This document shows, one piece after another, positions 45,477 through 54,386 of a stretch of DNA of 64,000 nucleotides. How positions within the stretch are numbered: the first letter of the stretch is position 1; every line of letters starts with the position of its first letter. A model generated the notes under the pieces. It was given only the letters and a program-made list of their open reading frames with translations, made no database searches and was not told the origin of the DNA. The DNA lies in the NCBI RefSeq assembly GCF_002270415.1, contig NZ_NNRI01000004.1, positions 1 to 64,000 of the forward strand. The letters are read 5' to 3'. The DNA comes from Mesorhizobium sophorae (GTDB lineage Bacteria; Pseudomonadota; Alphaproteobacteria; Rhizobiales; Rhizobiaceae). The translations under genes were made by a program, and so were the position numbers.

Positions 45477-45608
45477 ATGCCCTCTCGACCCCACCAATCG
45501 AAAAGAATTGACGAACTCGAACGCATTTTCAAAGAGATGCGATCCGATGGACCTACGCTCGAGCTGTTGTGGCGAGAACTAGAGCAGTTTCTGGATAATC
45601 ACGGTTAG
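45477..45608 (+). CDS. Small 43-residue protein, divergent from the membrane operon
   Basis: The frame [20 protein letters not shown] then [18 protein letters not shown] and LDNHG is charged and helical, unlike random sequence. No ribosome site is clear. It ends at TAG in the TA used by the IS630 insertion, so the 3' end may have been replaced. Confidence 0.35.
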   Translation: MPSRPHQSKRIDELERIFKEMRSDGPTLELLWRELEQFLDNHG

Positions 45609-46613
45609 GCATCGTAGCCGGCGTGGGCGAACAGGTTTTCGCATTCTTTGGGGTGGAAACGATCGATGGCGACGGCCACGGCGTCCCATAATTCCGGGAT
45701 GGACCGGGCTGCTGCCTTTCGCAGTAAAGCCTTCAGCTTGGCGAAGGCCATCTCAATGGGGTTAAAGTCCGGGGAGTAGGGCGGAAGATAGCGAAGGGAA
45801 GCCCCCGCAGCCTCGATGATTTCGCGGACACCGACCACTTTATGAGCAGGCAGGTTGTCCATCACGACGACATCGTCGGGTTGAAGCGTCGGCACGAGGA
45901 CGCGGCGCAAGTAGACCAGGAATGCTTCGCCATCCATGGCGCCGTCCAGGAGCCAGGGCGCGACGATCCCGTCGAGGCGCAGGCCGGCCGTGAAGGTCGT
46001 GGATTTCCAGTGCCCATGAGGAACAGCCGCCCGGCAACGCTGTCCACGCGCAGAGCGGCCTCGTAGCCGGGCCATCTTGGTATTGAGGCCACTTTCGTCG
46101 ATGAAGATCAGGCGGCTCGGATCGAGATCGAGTTGGCCTTCGAACCACTCTTCCCGCGCTGCCAAAACATCCGGTCGCTGCTGTTCGGCCGCGTGCGCTG
46201 TCTTTTTTTGTACGTGATGCCACGCTTTGCGAAGAACGCATGGACCGTCGTCAGGCTGGCTTTGACCCCGCGCTCTGCCGCAAGGCGATCGACGATCTCG
46301 GCAAGCGTGATGTCCCGCTCATCGGTCTCGACCAAGGCGAGAATGAAAGTCTCGTGCGCGTCCAGCTTCGATACCTTCGGCTTGCCCTGCCGCCTTTGCT
46401 CTTCCAGCGCTTCAGATCTTGTCGTCGTTTATCAGCGGGTTTCGACCGTCTTCGACAACAGGCCTGCCTCTATCGCCTCGATAACACGCGTCCGCAAATC
46501 CAGGCTGTAAGCTCGTGCCATGCCGCTGCTCCTTCCGCAAATCACTTCGATCAGGGAATCAGAACAAGCCGTTCACTGCAAACAAACGACTCCGATTAAG
46601 GGAAAACCGCTCT
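45605..46613 (-). mobile_element. Decayed IS630-family element
   Basis: The 3' frame (45605-46165) carries the DDE domain: [34 protein letters not shown] and [20 protein letters not shown]. The 5' frame (46520 to ~46190) begins MARAYSLDLRTRVIEAIEAG, then two stops and a deletion replace the HTH. The frames join at a run of seven A, the normal IS630 slippery site. The boundary at ~46613 cuts a membrane-protein gene; TA is the expected target. Confidence 0.8.
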
Positions 46614-46940
46614 AGCTACCGGGCCGAACAAGACGTTTTTCCTAGTGACCCTGATAGCTTCCCACGGAACAAGAAAGTCCCTGCAAAACGGTCCAAACAC
46701 CCGCATGATCCCGACCCGGAGTCCTGAAGGGCAGACACTCAACGCCAGTATGCCCTGCATGCTGACCCCGAGTCCCATTGAGCCAGACTGACCACGGATT
46801 CGCAGAAGCTGCTCCTCGGACTGGTTTGGAAACTTCGCCATAAGCCGAAACCAGCCCGACAACACCGCGAGAAACGTGGTGATCGCCAGCCAGAACAGCG
46901 GGAAGAAAACCGCGAAATTTTGCTCGAACAAGCTGTTCAA
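46596..46940 (-). pseudogene. Conserved small membrane protein, 3' end removed by IS630
   Basis: The frame has a membrane helix (FFPLFWLAITTFLAVLSGWF) and a soluble part: RIRGQSGSMGLGVSMQGILA, RVGIMRVFGPFCRDFLVPWE and AIRVTRKNVLFGPVAR. It then runs into IS630 sequence (AVFP, stop), missing an estimated 20-30 residues. Start is TTG at 46940 or an adjacent TTG. Function unknown. Confidence 0.55.
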
Positions 46941-47248
46941 CTGATTCGGCCTTCAGCGCCTACCCTGCCGCCAACGCGGTATCTGGAAATGGCTTCAGTA
47001 GGCAACAGGCGGTTTGTGACGTTGGTAAACGATGCTGTGGGGAGCGAAGCCCGCACTGGCAGATTGCCGACGAGCCCCCCCATGACCAGCGCCGCCTCCG
47101 GTGGATCGGAACAGGAAAGAGCGGGGAGTAGTTTGCTCGCACTACGGAGCTTCGGCAGCCCAGCTACAGAATTCGAAGAGACCCTGAGTACGTAGAAGCG
47201 CTCTTTTGGGATCAGTCGGCCGAGCCTGCCTGAAATGAATTCATTGGG
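46941..47248. other. Non-coding stretch, nothing recognised
   Basis: Short frames only; no convincing gene, repeat or hairpin. It lies between the truncated membrane-protein gene and the patatin gene's stop. Confidence 0.3.
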
Positions 47249-48235
47249 CTAGAGCTGAGAGCGCTGGCGTCTCGCAAGGAATGCATTCCAAGCCTGGCTA
47301 TCGCCTTTCAGGCGTTTTACCGCTCGATCGGCCGCTTTTTCGAGATCGGAAAGCGCGCCGTCGGTGGCATCGTCCAGAGCAATCGGCCGGCTGGGGGATT
47401 CGTCAAGCCGATACAAGCGAGAACCAAGCTGAGCCTTTGCATATGATAGCGACAATCTGGCTTGGGCATCGATTGTGACACCGAACAGATCGTGTTTTGA
47501 CATCCATCGCGCCGCGCCGGGGGATTTCATCTGACCGTCTTTCGTCGCTTCGAAAGCAGCCGTTCCAACGCTCAGTATCCGGATACCATTCCAATCGGCA
47601 CCCAAAGAATCCGAGCAGCGCTGCGCCGCGATCATATCGGGAGAATTCGCGAGAAGGCCGCCATCGACAAAAATGCCATCGCGGATCCGATGCGGGGGAA
47701 AGTAGGTCGGAGCGGCTGACGTAGCGAGAGCAACATCGAGCAGGGTTATTTCAAGATCGTCATCAGCTCCGGCCAGGGGTTTCGAAACGAAAATCCTGGG
47801 TGCGGATCTTCGGAAATCGAGCGCCGGGACGAGCAAAGGAACCTCAACTTCGCCGAGCTTCGTTTTCGCCTTGTCGCCCAAGATCGCCTCAACGGCATCC
47901 CTGAGAGGCTTTTGCGGGTACGCAGTGCGAAGAAGCCGCCATGGATTCGTCAGTCCTCGGTGCCATTTTTTCTTGAAGATCGTAGGACCATGCTGGCGAA
48001 TAGCCGTTGCTATCGTTTCGGGGGATATGCCTACAGCCAACCCAATGGCAATCAGGCCGCCGATGGACGTACCCGAGTATGTATTGAAGCTGTCCTGTAT
48101 CTTCGTATCGGCTTCGGTCTCGAGCATTTGGAGTGCGCGAGCGCTGAAATATCCTCTGATCCCACCTCCTGTTAACGACAAGATACGCGTGCGGAGGTGA
48201 TCCTGGAGAGGCGCGGCCGGAGGGAGTTCATCCAT
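47249..48235 (-). CDS. Patatin-like phospholipase
   Basis: A 328-residue patatin: RILSLTGGGIRGYFSARALQ (oxyanion hole), TYSGTSIGGLIAIGLAVG (GxSxG nucleophile) and IFVDGGLLANSP (DGG with the catalytic Asp). It should hydrolyse membrane phospholipids. ATG at 48235 follows the PIN stop by 4 nt; the frame is also open upstream through the PIN gene. Patatins are common effectors in abortive-infection loci (for example CapV), and its coupling to a PIN toxin-like gene suggests such a role, though no cyclase is nearby. Confidence 0.88.
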   Translation of the reverse strand: MDELPPAAPLQDHLRTRILSLTGGGIRGYFSARALQMLETEADTKIQDSFNTYSGTSIGGLIAIGLAVGISPETIATAIRQHGPTIFKKKWHRGLTNPWRLLRTAYPQKPLRDAVEAILGDKAKTKLGEVEVPLLVPALDFRRSAPRIFVSKPLAGADDDLEITLLDVALATSAAPTYFPPHRIRDGIFVDGGLLANSPDMIAAQRCSDSLGADWNGIRILSVGTAAFEATKDGQMKSPGAARWMSKHDLFGVTIDAQARLSLSYAKAQLGSRLYRLDESPSRPIALDDATDGALSDLEKAADRAVKRLKGDSQAWNAFLARRQRSQL

Positions 48236-48239
48236 CACG

Positions 48240-48692
48240 TCAGACTTGCTCAACCAAGAGACCCCGATTTCTAATGGCTTCCGCGTAACCTTGCGCATCA
48301 TTTGTAAGAAGCGTGAATCCTTCGCTGATGGCTGTCGCCAGCACTAGGAGATCACCGTCACCCAATGGAATCGCCTGGCCTGCCGCATTGCCGCGGAAAA
48401 GATCGAGGCCATAGAGGAACGCAAACTCCATTGCTGTCGCTTCCGAAACTTCCAGCAGATCGCCTGAAGCGCGCATCTTCCGTCGAGCCACTTCGAACCG
48501 TCGCTCCCAAACGTCTCTGGCGCTCGGGTCGCTCATGGCTAGGATTCGAGCCTTGAGCAATCCGAACGAAACAACAGATGCCTTCACGTCGTGGTCTTGC
48601 ATTTCCGCACGCTCGACGCGATCACGGATCGCATTCTTGCTCCCGCTGACCAGATCCGTGAGCGCTTGGGTGTCCAATAAATACACGATCAA
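48240..48692 (-). CDS. PIN-domain VapC-like nuclease
   Basis: A 150-residue PIN protein: MIVYLLDTQALTDLVSGSKN (first Asp), GDGDLLVLATAISEGFTLLT (central Asp) and NDAQGY (final Asp) are in place. The usual second acidic residue after strand 2 is not seen: the segment reads SVVSFGLLKARIL where a Glu is expected. It starts in an ATGA overlap with the upstream gene and is directly followed by the patatin. Likely a ribonuclease toxin or a degenerate partner. Confidence 0.82.
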   Translation of the reverse strand: MIVYLLDTQALTDLVSGSKNAIRDRVERAEMQDHDVKASVVSFGLLKARILAMSDPSARDVWERRFEVARRKMRASGDLLEVSEATAMEFAFLYGLDLFRGNAAGQAIPLGDGDLLVLATAISEGFTLLTNDAQGYAEAIRNRGLLVEQV

Positions 48693-49144
48693 CCCGCTCT
48701 AAATGAAGGTAGGTCCTCTCGTTTCACGCTGGGGGCTTCCAGGTCCGGAAGCATGCTTCGCCGTCCTGCGGAAGCCGTGAGGAGTGGAGCAACAGGCAGA
48801 TCTTCAGTCGCTGCAAGCGCACCAACTATCGATCGTCTGCTTCGGGCTTCCGTAAGCATTTCTACGAGAGTTGCGACGCTCATCATTGCGGCTGGCGTTC
48901 CATGAACTTTACCTCGGTCGACCGCAAATAGCCTGAGCCCTTGCGCAACCGCTTTGCTCGAGAAGCGTTTGCGGGCCTCGTTTACCGGGTAGCACATAGC
49001 TGCTGCCGAACCCTCATTGAGGACTTCGGGTGCTAGGTGTCGCCAGATGATTTCCGCATACTCGCGGCCAACCCCGTCGGCTAGGGATTTGAACGAAATC
49101 TCTTTGTTCTGTGTCGCTGACTCTTTTTCCATCCTGATGGGCAT
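48689..49144 (-). CDS. Probable antitoxin / regulator of the PIN-patatin operon
   Basis: A 151-residue protein with a C-terminal helical tail (MLPDLEAPSVKREDLPSFRA), fitting an antitoxin that wraps a PIN toxin. The middle segment YPVNEARKRFSSKAVAQGLR is basic and helical and may bind DNA. No family is firmly recognised. It is the first gene of the operon, preceded by paired ATGTACAT palindromes that fit autoregulation. Confidence 0.55.
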   Translation of the reverse strand: MPIRMEKESATQNKEISFKSLADGVGREYAEIIWRHLAPEVLNEGSAAAMCYPVNEARKRFSSKAVAQGLRLFAVDRGKVHGTPAAMMSVATLVEMLTEARSRRSIVGALAATEDLPVAPLLTASAGRRSMLPDLEAPSVKREDLPSFRAG

Positions 49145-49176
49145 TTAAGTTCGCCTTTCCATCCGTTGATGGCATA

Positions 49177-49204
49177 ATGTACATAGTGACGACATTATGT
49201 ACAT
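49177..49204 (-). promoter_or_regulatory. Paired operator palindromes of the PIN-patatin operon
   Basis: The perfect palindrome ATGTACAT occurs at 49177-49184 and 49197-49204, 20 bp apart, within longer near-repeats ATAATGTACAT and ATTATGTACAT. They begin 33 bp upstream of the ATG at 49144, where an autoregulated toxin-antitoxin promoter is expected. Confidence 0.6.
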
Positions 49205-49790
49205 CAAGAGCGCGCAAATTGGAAGCACCGTTCTCGACGCGCAGCCAACTGAGATCGCTCACGCGGATGCCGGGCCATTGGCTGAGGTTGCACAATGTTT
49301 TGGAGCGTACCCGCGTTGTTGTCAGTTCGCGCGAGTTCCATATTGGCCTACGAGCTGAATCAAATTCGGCAATGTGAGGAATGCGAAGGATGGCTGATGG
49401 TGGCACCATGCGCGAAGGCTTGGACGATGATTTACGCGACAAGCTGGTAGCAATCGGCAAGGGAGTTGCAAGCACCATTCCACTCTCATGATTGCTGACA
49501 ATAGCCTTTGGCATAGGTTGCAGCCCGCCGGATCCGATCGGCGGCCGAGGTACTTGTACGGCGGATATGAGGTGCAAGAGGCGGGACTTGAACGACGGTC
49601 AACAATCTCTCATCCGCGGGTCGAGCCGCATGACCTTGTTTCGTTTGGGGCTGCCTCTGTCTAGGTGGCGAGCGTCAAGGCTCATAGTGGAGACGAGGGC
49701 TCCCCGGCATTGTCCCGCCTCCAGCGCCGCATATCGCGCCGAGGCTGATCTTGGGTTTTGCGATCTCCTCTCTGCTGGCTGCCTGTCAAG
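49205..49790. other. Region without a clear gene
   Basis: Only short frames occur. A plus-strand frame from 49390 (MADGGTMREGLDDDLRDKLV then AIGKGVASTIPLS) looks like a gene scrap of unknown family. From about 49640 the sequence is probably the right non-coding part or flank of the IS110 element. Confidence 0.3.
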
Positions 49791-49796
49791 TTGATG

Positions 49797-50912
49797 TCAT
49801 GCCGCCTTTGGGGTCGATTGAACCGTGCAGGCGATCGACCAGATGAAGCCCACCATCTCGCGTGCGATGGCGACATTGACGACGTTGGCGTTCTTGCCGC
49901 GCGCGCTGAGCCGACGATATCGGGTGCACAGTCGAACCTGCGCTTTCCATCCGATGTCGCGAACGACTTTTGGCAGCGCCTCGATCCGATCGACCTTGTG
50001 ACGGCCGATGCGCGGCCTCATCCGGTAAGCCCAGGCGCCTTCGACCAGCGCGCGCCGGGCATGGGTGTTGCCGGTCTTGGTGATGCCGCCGCGCCAGACG
50101 CTCTCGCCACTCGATTGCTCGCCAGGGACCAGGCCGAAATAGGCCATGAGCTGACGTGGGTTTGAGAAGCGTGTGAAGTCACCGACCTCCGCGACCAGCA
50201 CCACGGCATTGATCAGCGCGATGCCGCGCATCGCCTGCAAAGCGTCAACGACCGGGCGCTGGTCCCATTCCGGGAGAAGGCTGAGTATCTGTTCCTCGAC
50301 CTGCCGCAGGCGCCGTTCCGCATCCATGACGGCATCGACGTAGTCCTGAAATGCGATCTGCTGAGCGGGATGTTCGAAGGCCAATGTCGAAAGCCATCGC
50401 CGATAAGCCATTCGCCAGGCGGTTCCCCGCTCGGGCTTGCGTCCGTGACGCAGCAGAAATCCTTGAAGATGTTGGCGCGCTCGCGTCACGACTTGTCGCA
50501 CGACGCTGCGCAGCCGGATCAGGTCGCGCGTGGCTTTATGATCGGCATCGGGCACCCAGACTGGCGTCAGCTCGCCGGCCCGGTGGAGGCGGGCGAGCAT
50601 GGTCGCATCGCGACGGTTCGTCTTCACGCGATCGCCGGGCTTCTTCGGAATCAGTGACGGCGCCACCACGTCGCATCGATGGCCGAGGCTTGTCAGTTGG
50701 CGATGAACGCCATAGCCGCACGGTCCGGCCTCATAGCAAAACACCAGCGGTTTACCGGACTTCCCCAGACGATCGCACAGCTTGCTGATGGCATCAGGGT
50801 CATTCGCAATCTCGCCAAGATACTCCACCGAACCGGAGCGCCCGTTCTCCGCCACCGCGATTGAAATCCGTTCTTTGTGAATATCCAAACCGACAAATCG
50901 GGTATGTTCCAT
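49797..50912 (-). CDS. IS110-family transposase (DEDD)
   Basis: A 371-residue IS110 transposase: FVGLDIHKERISIAVAENGR (first Asp), VFCYEAGPCGYGVHR (Glu), KTNRRDATMLARLHRAGE (Asp pair, RuvC-like DEDD) and the C-terminal MRGIALINAVVLVAEVGDF, FSNPRQLMAYFGLVPGEQSS with the conserved Ser region GGITKTGNTHARRALVE. Complete from ATG to stop. IS110 elements recombine under guidance of a bridge RNA made from non-coding sequence next to the transposase gene. Confidence 0.93.
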   Translation of the reverse strand: MEHTRFVGLDIHKERISIAVAENGRSGSVEYLGEIANDPDAISKLCDRLGKSGKPLVFCYEAGPCGYGVHRQLTSLGHRCDVVAPSLIPKKPGDRVKTNRRDATMLARLHRAGELTPVWVPDADHKATRDLIRLRSVVRQVVTRARQHLQGFLLRHGRKPERGTAWRMAYRRWLSTLAFEHPAQQIAFQDYVDAVMDAERRLRQVEEQILSLLPEWDQRPVVDALQAMRGIALINAVVLVAEVGDFTRFSNPRQLMAYFGLVPGEQSSGESVWRGGITKTGNTHARRALVEGAWAYRMRPRIGRHKVDRIEALPKVVRDIGWKAQVRLCTRYRRLSARGKNANVVNVAIAREMVGFIWSIACTVQSTPKAA

Positions 50913-51015
50913 GTGGCCCGTCTCCTATGCATGAGGCTCTGTGCCCGGCCCAGCCGGCGTAACCCTCGTACCGTTGCATATCGGATGACGGGCCGCCCTC
51001 AGGCCCAGCAATCAT
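50913..51015 (-). ncRNA. Candidate IS110 bridge-RNA region (upstream non-coding end)
   Basis: About 100 bases upstream of the transposase ATG on the same strand are non-coding and rich in complementary GC blocks (GGCCTGAGGGCGGCC; GCCGGCTGGGCCGG). In IS110-group elements the bridge RNA comes from this end. Position and structure potential are the only evidence; exact ends and guide loops are not resolved. Confidence 0.35.
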
Positions 51016-51038
51016 AGGGACTAGTTGTCAGATGCACG

Positions 51039-51245
51039 TCACATCAGGCAGCTTGGGTAAAGTCTGGGGCAACGATATGACAGCAATGACGGACGCCTTT
51101 TGGCAGTCGCTCCGGGTGAGAGTTGATATTTCCAGCTGTGTAAAACAGTGATACTCGATAAATCTTTGAATTCTCGTGCTTCTGATGCGAACGCCGAGGC
51201 CGAAGCGGTAAGAAGGCAAACTGCTGCTGCAATGGTGCGGGTCAT
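51039..51245 (-). CDS. Possible small secreted protein
   Basis: The frame begins MTRTIAAAVCLLTASASAFA then SEAREFKDLSS, a good Sec signal peptide with an ASA-FA type cleavage site. The later residues look less coding, and overlapping frames are open too, so the 3' part may be frameshifted. Function unknown. Confidence 0.35.
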   Translation of the reverse strand: MTRTIAAAVCLLTASASAFASEAREFKDLSSITVLHSWKYQLSPGATAKRRPSLLSYRCPRLYPSCLM

Positions 51246-51589
51246 GAGGTCTTTCCATTCTTGAGGGACGAGGTGCGCTTGTTATCTTTCTATAACATCA
51301 TCGTATCGATCACACATTCTTTTGGAGTCTATGTGCGCATGAAAAAACTCCGTTTCAGTGAACGACACGAGACACGAAGCAAACGTCATGCCAGACGCAG
51401 CCATGGCTTAGATTTCAAGCGGTTAGGAATCCTTCGTAGCTTGCGGCTAGGCGGTGTCGCTATTTTGTCGAATTCCTTGCAGGAGTTTGAATAGAACCGG
51501 ACGAGCGTTCCTTCATCCATTGGCTGTCAAGTTTGGGAGGCCAAGCGCGAGATACTCCTCGTTGCGCGTCCGAGACGCCGAATGTACGA

Positions 51590-51838
51590 TGGCGACAGGT
51601 GGCAATATGCCTTCGCTATCCACTCCTGCATGACCGGATGCGTACAGATTGGTCAATCTGGTTCACCGCCTCAGGTGTGAGGCTACCCAAAGGCACCGTG
51701 AAAGGGCCAAGCTATCCCGACGACACATTGCTGATTCAGGCTGCGGGTCAAGGTCTCGCCGTTGTCCGCGACGTTTCCGCAAGCGACGCCTTGGTATCCG
51801 AAAAAATAGTCATTGCGATCGGCAACTCCGCGCCTACG
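51590..51838 (+). pseudogene. LysR-family regulator C-terminal fragment
   Basis: The frame DWSIWFTASGVRLPKGTVKG followed by PSYPDDTLLIQAAGQGLAVV and RDVSASDALVSEKIV matches the end of the ligand-binding domain of GcvA-like LysR regulators. No N-terminal HTH is present and the frame joins istA sequence near 51840. Confidence 0.55.
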
Positions 51839-51844
51839 CCAAGG

Positions 51845-52325
51845 CGCACCGTCATGTCGAACAGCCTGAACGAACGATCTGGAACGTGTTCGAGGAGGAG
51901 CGCGGCAAGCTGGTCAAATACCGCGGCCCCTTCGACGGGTTCCACGCGGTGCCGGCCTCGGTGTCGAAGACCTGCACGGTGCGCTTCGACAACAACAAAT
52001 ACTCTGTCCTGTCGACGGCCGTCGGCCGGCCGGTCGAGATCCACGCCTATGCGGATCGGATCGTCATCCGTCAGGACGGCGTGGTCGTTGCCGAGCATGC
52101 CCGCTCCTTCGGGCGCAACGAGACGGTCTACGATCCCTGGCATTACGTCCCTGTACTCGCCCGCAAGCCCGGTGCGTTGCGCAATGGCGCGCCATTCCGG
52201 GACTGGGCTCTGCAACCCGCGATGGAGCGTATCCGACGCAGATTGAAGGCGGCGCATGACGGCGATCGGCAGATGGTGTCGATCCTGGCCACGGTGTTGG
52301 CCGACGGCATCGATGCCGTGGATTG
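51845..52325 (+). pseudogene. istA: IS21 istA fragment
   Basis: The frame ERTIWNVFEEERGKLVKYRG, FDGFHAVPASVSKTCTVRFD, NNKYSVLSTAVGRPVEIHAY and DPWHYVPVLARKPGALRNGA is the C-terminal beta-rich part of IstA, cut at both ends. It ends at GIDAVDW before the MucR gene. Confidence 0.75.
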
Positions 52326-52426
52326 GACGCATCGCGGCAGTCTTGCCGGGCTTTCTTGCTTTCCCGCTCATCCGCCACTATGTAGCGACGCTTCCCCGAC
52401 TGTCTTTCAAGCATCCGGAGTGTTTC

Positions 52427-52894
52427 ATGACAGAAGAAGCCGACAACAACATCGACGTCCTCATCGAGCTCACCGCCGATGTCGTCTCAGCCTATGTCTC
52501 CAACAATCCGGTCCCGGTAGGTGATCTCCCTGCCCTGATCGGCCAGGTCCACGCAGCGCTCAAAGGCACTGTCGGCGCCGGCGTTTCCGCAGCAGAGGCG
52601 GAGGCTCTCAAGCCTGCGGTATCGATCAGGAAGTCGGTGACACCGGACTACATCATCTGCCTTGAGGACGGGAAGAAATTCAAATCGCTGAAGCGCCATC
52701 TGTCGACCGACTATGGGCTGACACCAGACGACTATCGCGCCAAATGGGGTCTGCCGGCGGATTATCCCATGGTCGCGCCGAATTACGCCGCTGCGCGCTC
52801 GGCGTTGGCCAAGACGATGGGGCTCGGCCGCAAACCGAAAGAGCCGGAAACGCCGGCGCCGGCGAAGCAGACCCGCAAGAAGGCCGCGGCCTGA
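52427..52894 (+). CDS. MucR/Ros-family transcriptional regulator 1
   Basis: A 155-residue regulator: [20 protein letters not shown] (N-terminal oligomerisation part), [20 protein letters not shown] (zinc-finger-like helix) and [20 protein letters not shown] then [19 protein letters not shown]. Only one of the two Ros-type zinc Cys is present (C-L-E-D instead of C-x-x-C), as in many MucR proteins. ATG at 52427 is the natural start. MucR proteins silence AT-rich foreign genes and act on exopolysaccharide and virulence genes in Rhizobiales. Confidence 0.92.
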   Translation: MTEEADNNIDVLIELTADVVSAYVSNNPVPVGDLPALIGQVHAALKGTVGAGVSAAEAEALKPAVSIRKSVTPDYIICLEDGKKFKSLKRHLSTDYGLTPDDYRAKWGLPADYPMVAPNYAAARSALAKTMGLGRKPKEPETPAPAKQTRKKAAA

Positions 52895-53062
52895 TTTCAG
52901 AAATCGGGGTTTCTCTGGGGCGCGCAAGCTGCCATCGGCACAATCTGCATCTGCCCGGAATGTGAAAAGGCGGGGTCCAGCCCGCCTTCCCTTTCAAACA
53001 GCCTCGGCTTCCCAGCCTGGATGCACCCTTGTCCATAGCCGTTGCCAGCACGCTGGAAAAAG

Positions 53063-53275
53063 TCAGCCAGCTTTGCTGAGGCTGCCAGCAGAGGACTTGC
53101 CAGTGCGGCGGTCCTGTTCGATTTCATAGTTGATCTTCTGACCATCGGCGAGGGTCGAGAGCCCCGCTCGTTCAACGGCGGAAATGTGAACGAAAACATC
53201 CTGACCGCCATTGTCAGGCTGGATAAATCCAAATCCCTTACTGCTGTTGAACCACTTCACGGTTCCAGTCGCCAT
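53063..53275 (-). CDS. CspA-family cold-shock protein
   Basis: A 70-residue single CSD protein: [20 protein letters not shown] with RNP1 (KGFGFI), [20 protein letters not shown] (RNP2 VFVH) and [17 protein letters not shown]. Full length; the frame is open upstream but the ATG at 53275 fits the family exactly. The preceding ~300 bases contain no firm gene and may hold the long 5' leader typical of csp mRNAs. Confidence 0.93.
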   Translation of the reverse strand: MATGTVKWFNSSKGFGFIQPDNGGQDVFVHISAVERAGLSTLADGQKINYEIEQDRRTGKSSAGSLSKAG

Positions 53276-53600
53276 ATGCGTATCCTTTGTAACAATTGCA
53301 ACGTGGGCAGGCCGTCCGGCCAGTGCCGATTCATAACCGAACTTTGGAGTTGGGCAAAAACGAAAAATTGCAAGGCCCGCTAGATCGGCGGCAGCTCGCT
53401 CACTTGCAATGACCCTGTTGTCAGCAAGTACGTCTTGCGCTTCGGCCGGGGTCTCTCCGCTGCGAACAATTGCAGAGGCATGTCTGGCGCTGTCCGGCCG
53501 ACGCAGCCAATGTCGCACCGACGGCCACCGGTCCACCAAGAAGACCAATCAGCACCACCAGGCCGTCGCGTGCTTTTCCATCGGCGCCCCCAGGAGGGGC
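53276..53600. other. Upstream region of the cold-shock gene
   Basis: Likely holds promoter and 5' leader of the csp gene. A minus-strand frame (53548 downward: [20 protein letters not shown] then [11 protein letters not shown]) is open and coding-like but has no recognised family or clean end. Confidence 0.3.
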
Positions 53601-53839
53601 CGGTTACGGTGTTACGGCCCGCAACTTGGCTGCTTCACAATCGAATGAAACGCGGTTCCGTCCACGTTGTTTCGCTTCAAAAAGGCATCGTGCGGCAGTG
53701 CGAAGGACATCCAGAGTATCTGCACCATGAGAACTTCCGCACCTCCGATGCTGACGGTCACCGTCACGCCGTCCTGTTGCGCTTTCACCCAGGAATCCAC
53801 TCACGACGGATGTCCTCCGCAATGGTAAGGAAGTATCGG

Positions 53840-54041
53840 ACACGCTACGGATGACCTGGTCCGGACAGCGCGGATCGTCGATGCACCGTGCCAGACGGTC
53901 AGCCACCCGCAGCCGCTTCTCCACCTCGGCCAGTGCCAGAACCCCACCGTTGGAAGAGAGCATGCCGCCATCAAAACGGGCGACGACGCACTTGCCGCGA
54001 ACAGATGACAAACCGCTCAGCGGCAGCGTAGGATCATTCAT
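53840..54041 (-). pseudogene. IS1380-family transposase N-terminal fragment
   Basis: GLSSVRGKCVVARFDGGMLS then SNGGVLALAEVEKRLRVADR and LARCIDDPRCPDQVI is the conserved IS1380 N-terminus. Homology stops after ~65 residues and the rest of the frame is unrelated. Confidence 0.7.
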
Positions 54042-54152
54042 GGCGGGTGTGGTCTCCGGGAAATGGCGCGGATCGGCTTAAGCAACCAAATCCTACGTCA
54101 TTTCAACGGCTTGCACCACATCCGCCAACCCGCCATGAATTTTTCGGGCTAG

Positions 54153-54386
54153 CTAATCGATGACATCTGGGTCGCCAATGCACAATGCCCAAAGTATACA
54201 CCCCCAGCCTTCACGAAACGACAAGCTTTGGTCGGAGTAGTGCTCGTCCGCGTCTTGGGTGACGGCTGGAGCTGGAGCGGTCGTTACAACGGCCAACGCC
54301 GTGGCAGCAAGTATCGTTCGTGGCCAGTGAGACCGCAATTTCAGGAGCCTCGGGCGCGCCACAGCGTCTTTTTCTGAGGTAGGCAT
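54153..54386 (-). CDS. Small exported or membrane-anchored protein, hypothetical
   Basis: A 77-residue protein with a hydrophobic segment (RTILAATALAVVTTAPAPAV) after a basic N-terminus, so it is probably exported; the rest (DEHYSDQSLSFREGWGCILW) is short and acidic. AAGGA 9 nt before the ATG at 54386 supports this start. No family recognised. Confidence 0.5.
   Translation of the reverse strand: MPTSEKDAVARPRLLKLRSHWPRTILAATALAVVTTAPAPAVTQDADEHYSDQSLSFREGWGCILWALCIGDPDVID

Noticed and set aside
46941..47248. A short plus-strand frame (46920-47195)
   Set aside because: No ribosome site, no domain, low-complexity Ser/Pro; treated as non-coding.
47249..48235. Calling the patatin CapV of a CBASS system
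   Set aside because: No cyclic-nucleotide synthase or accessory E1/E2/JAB genes are adjacent.
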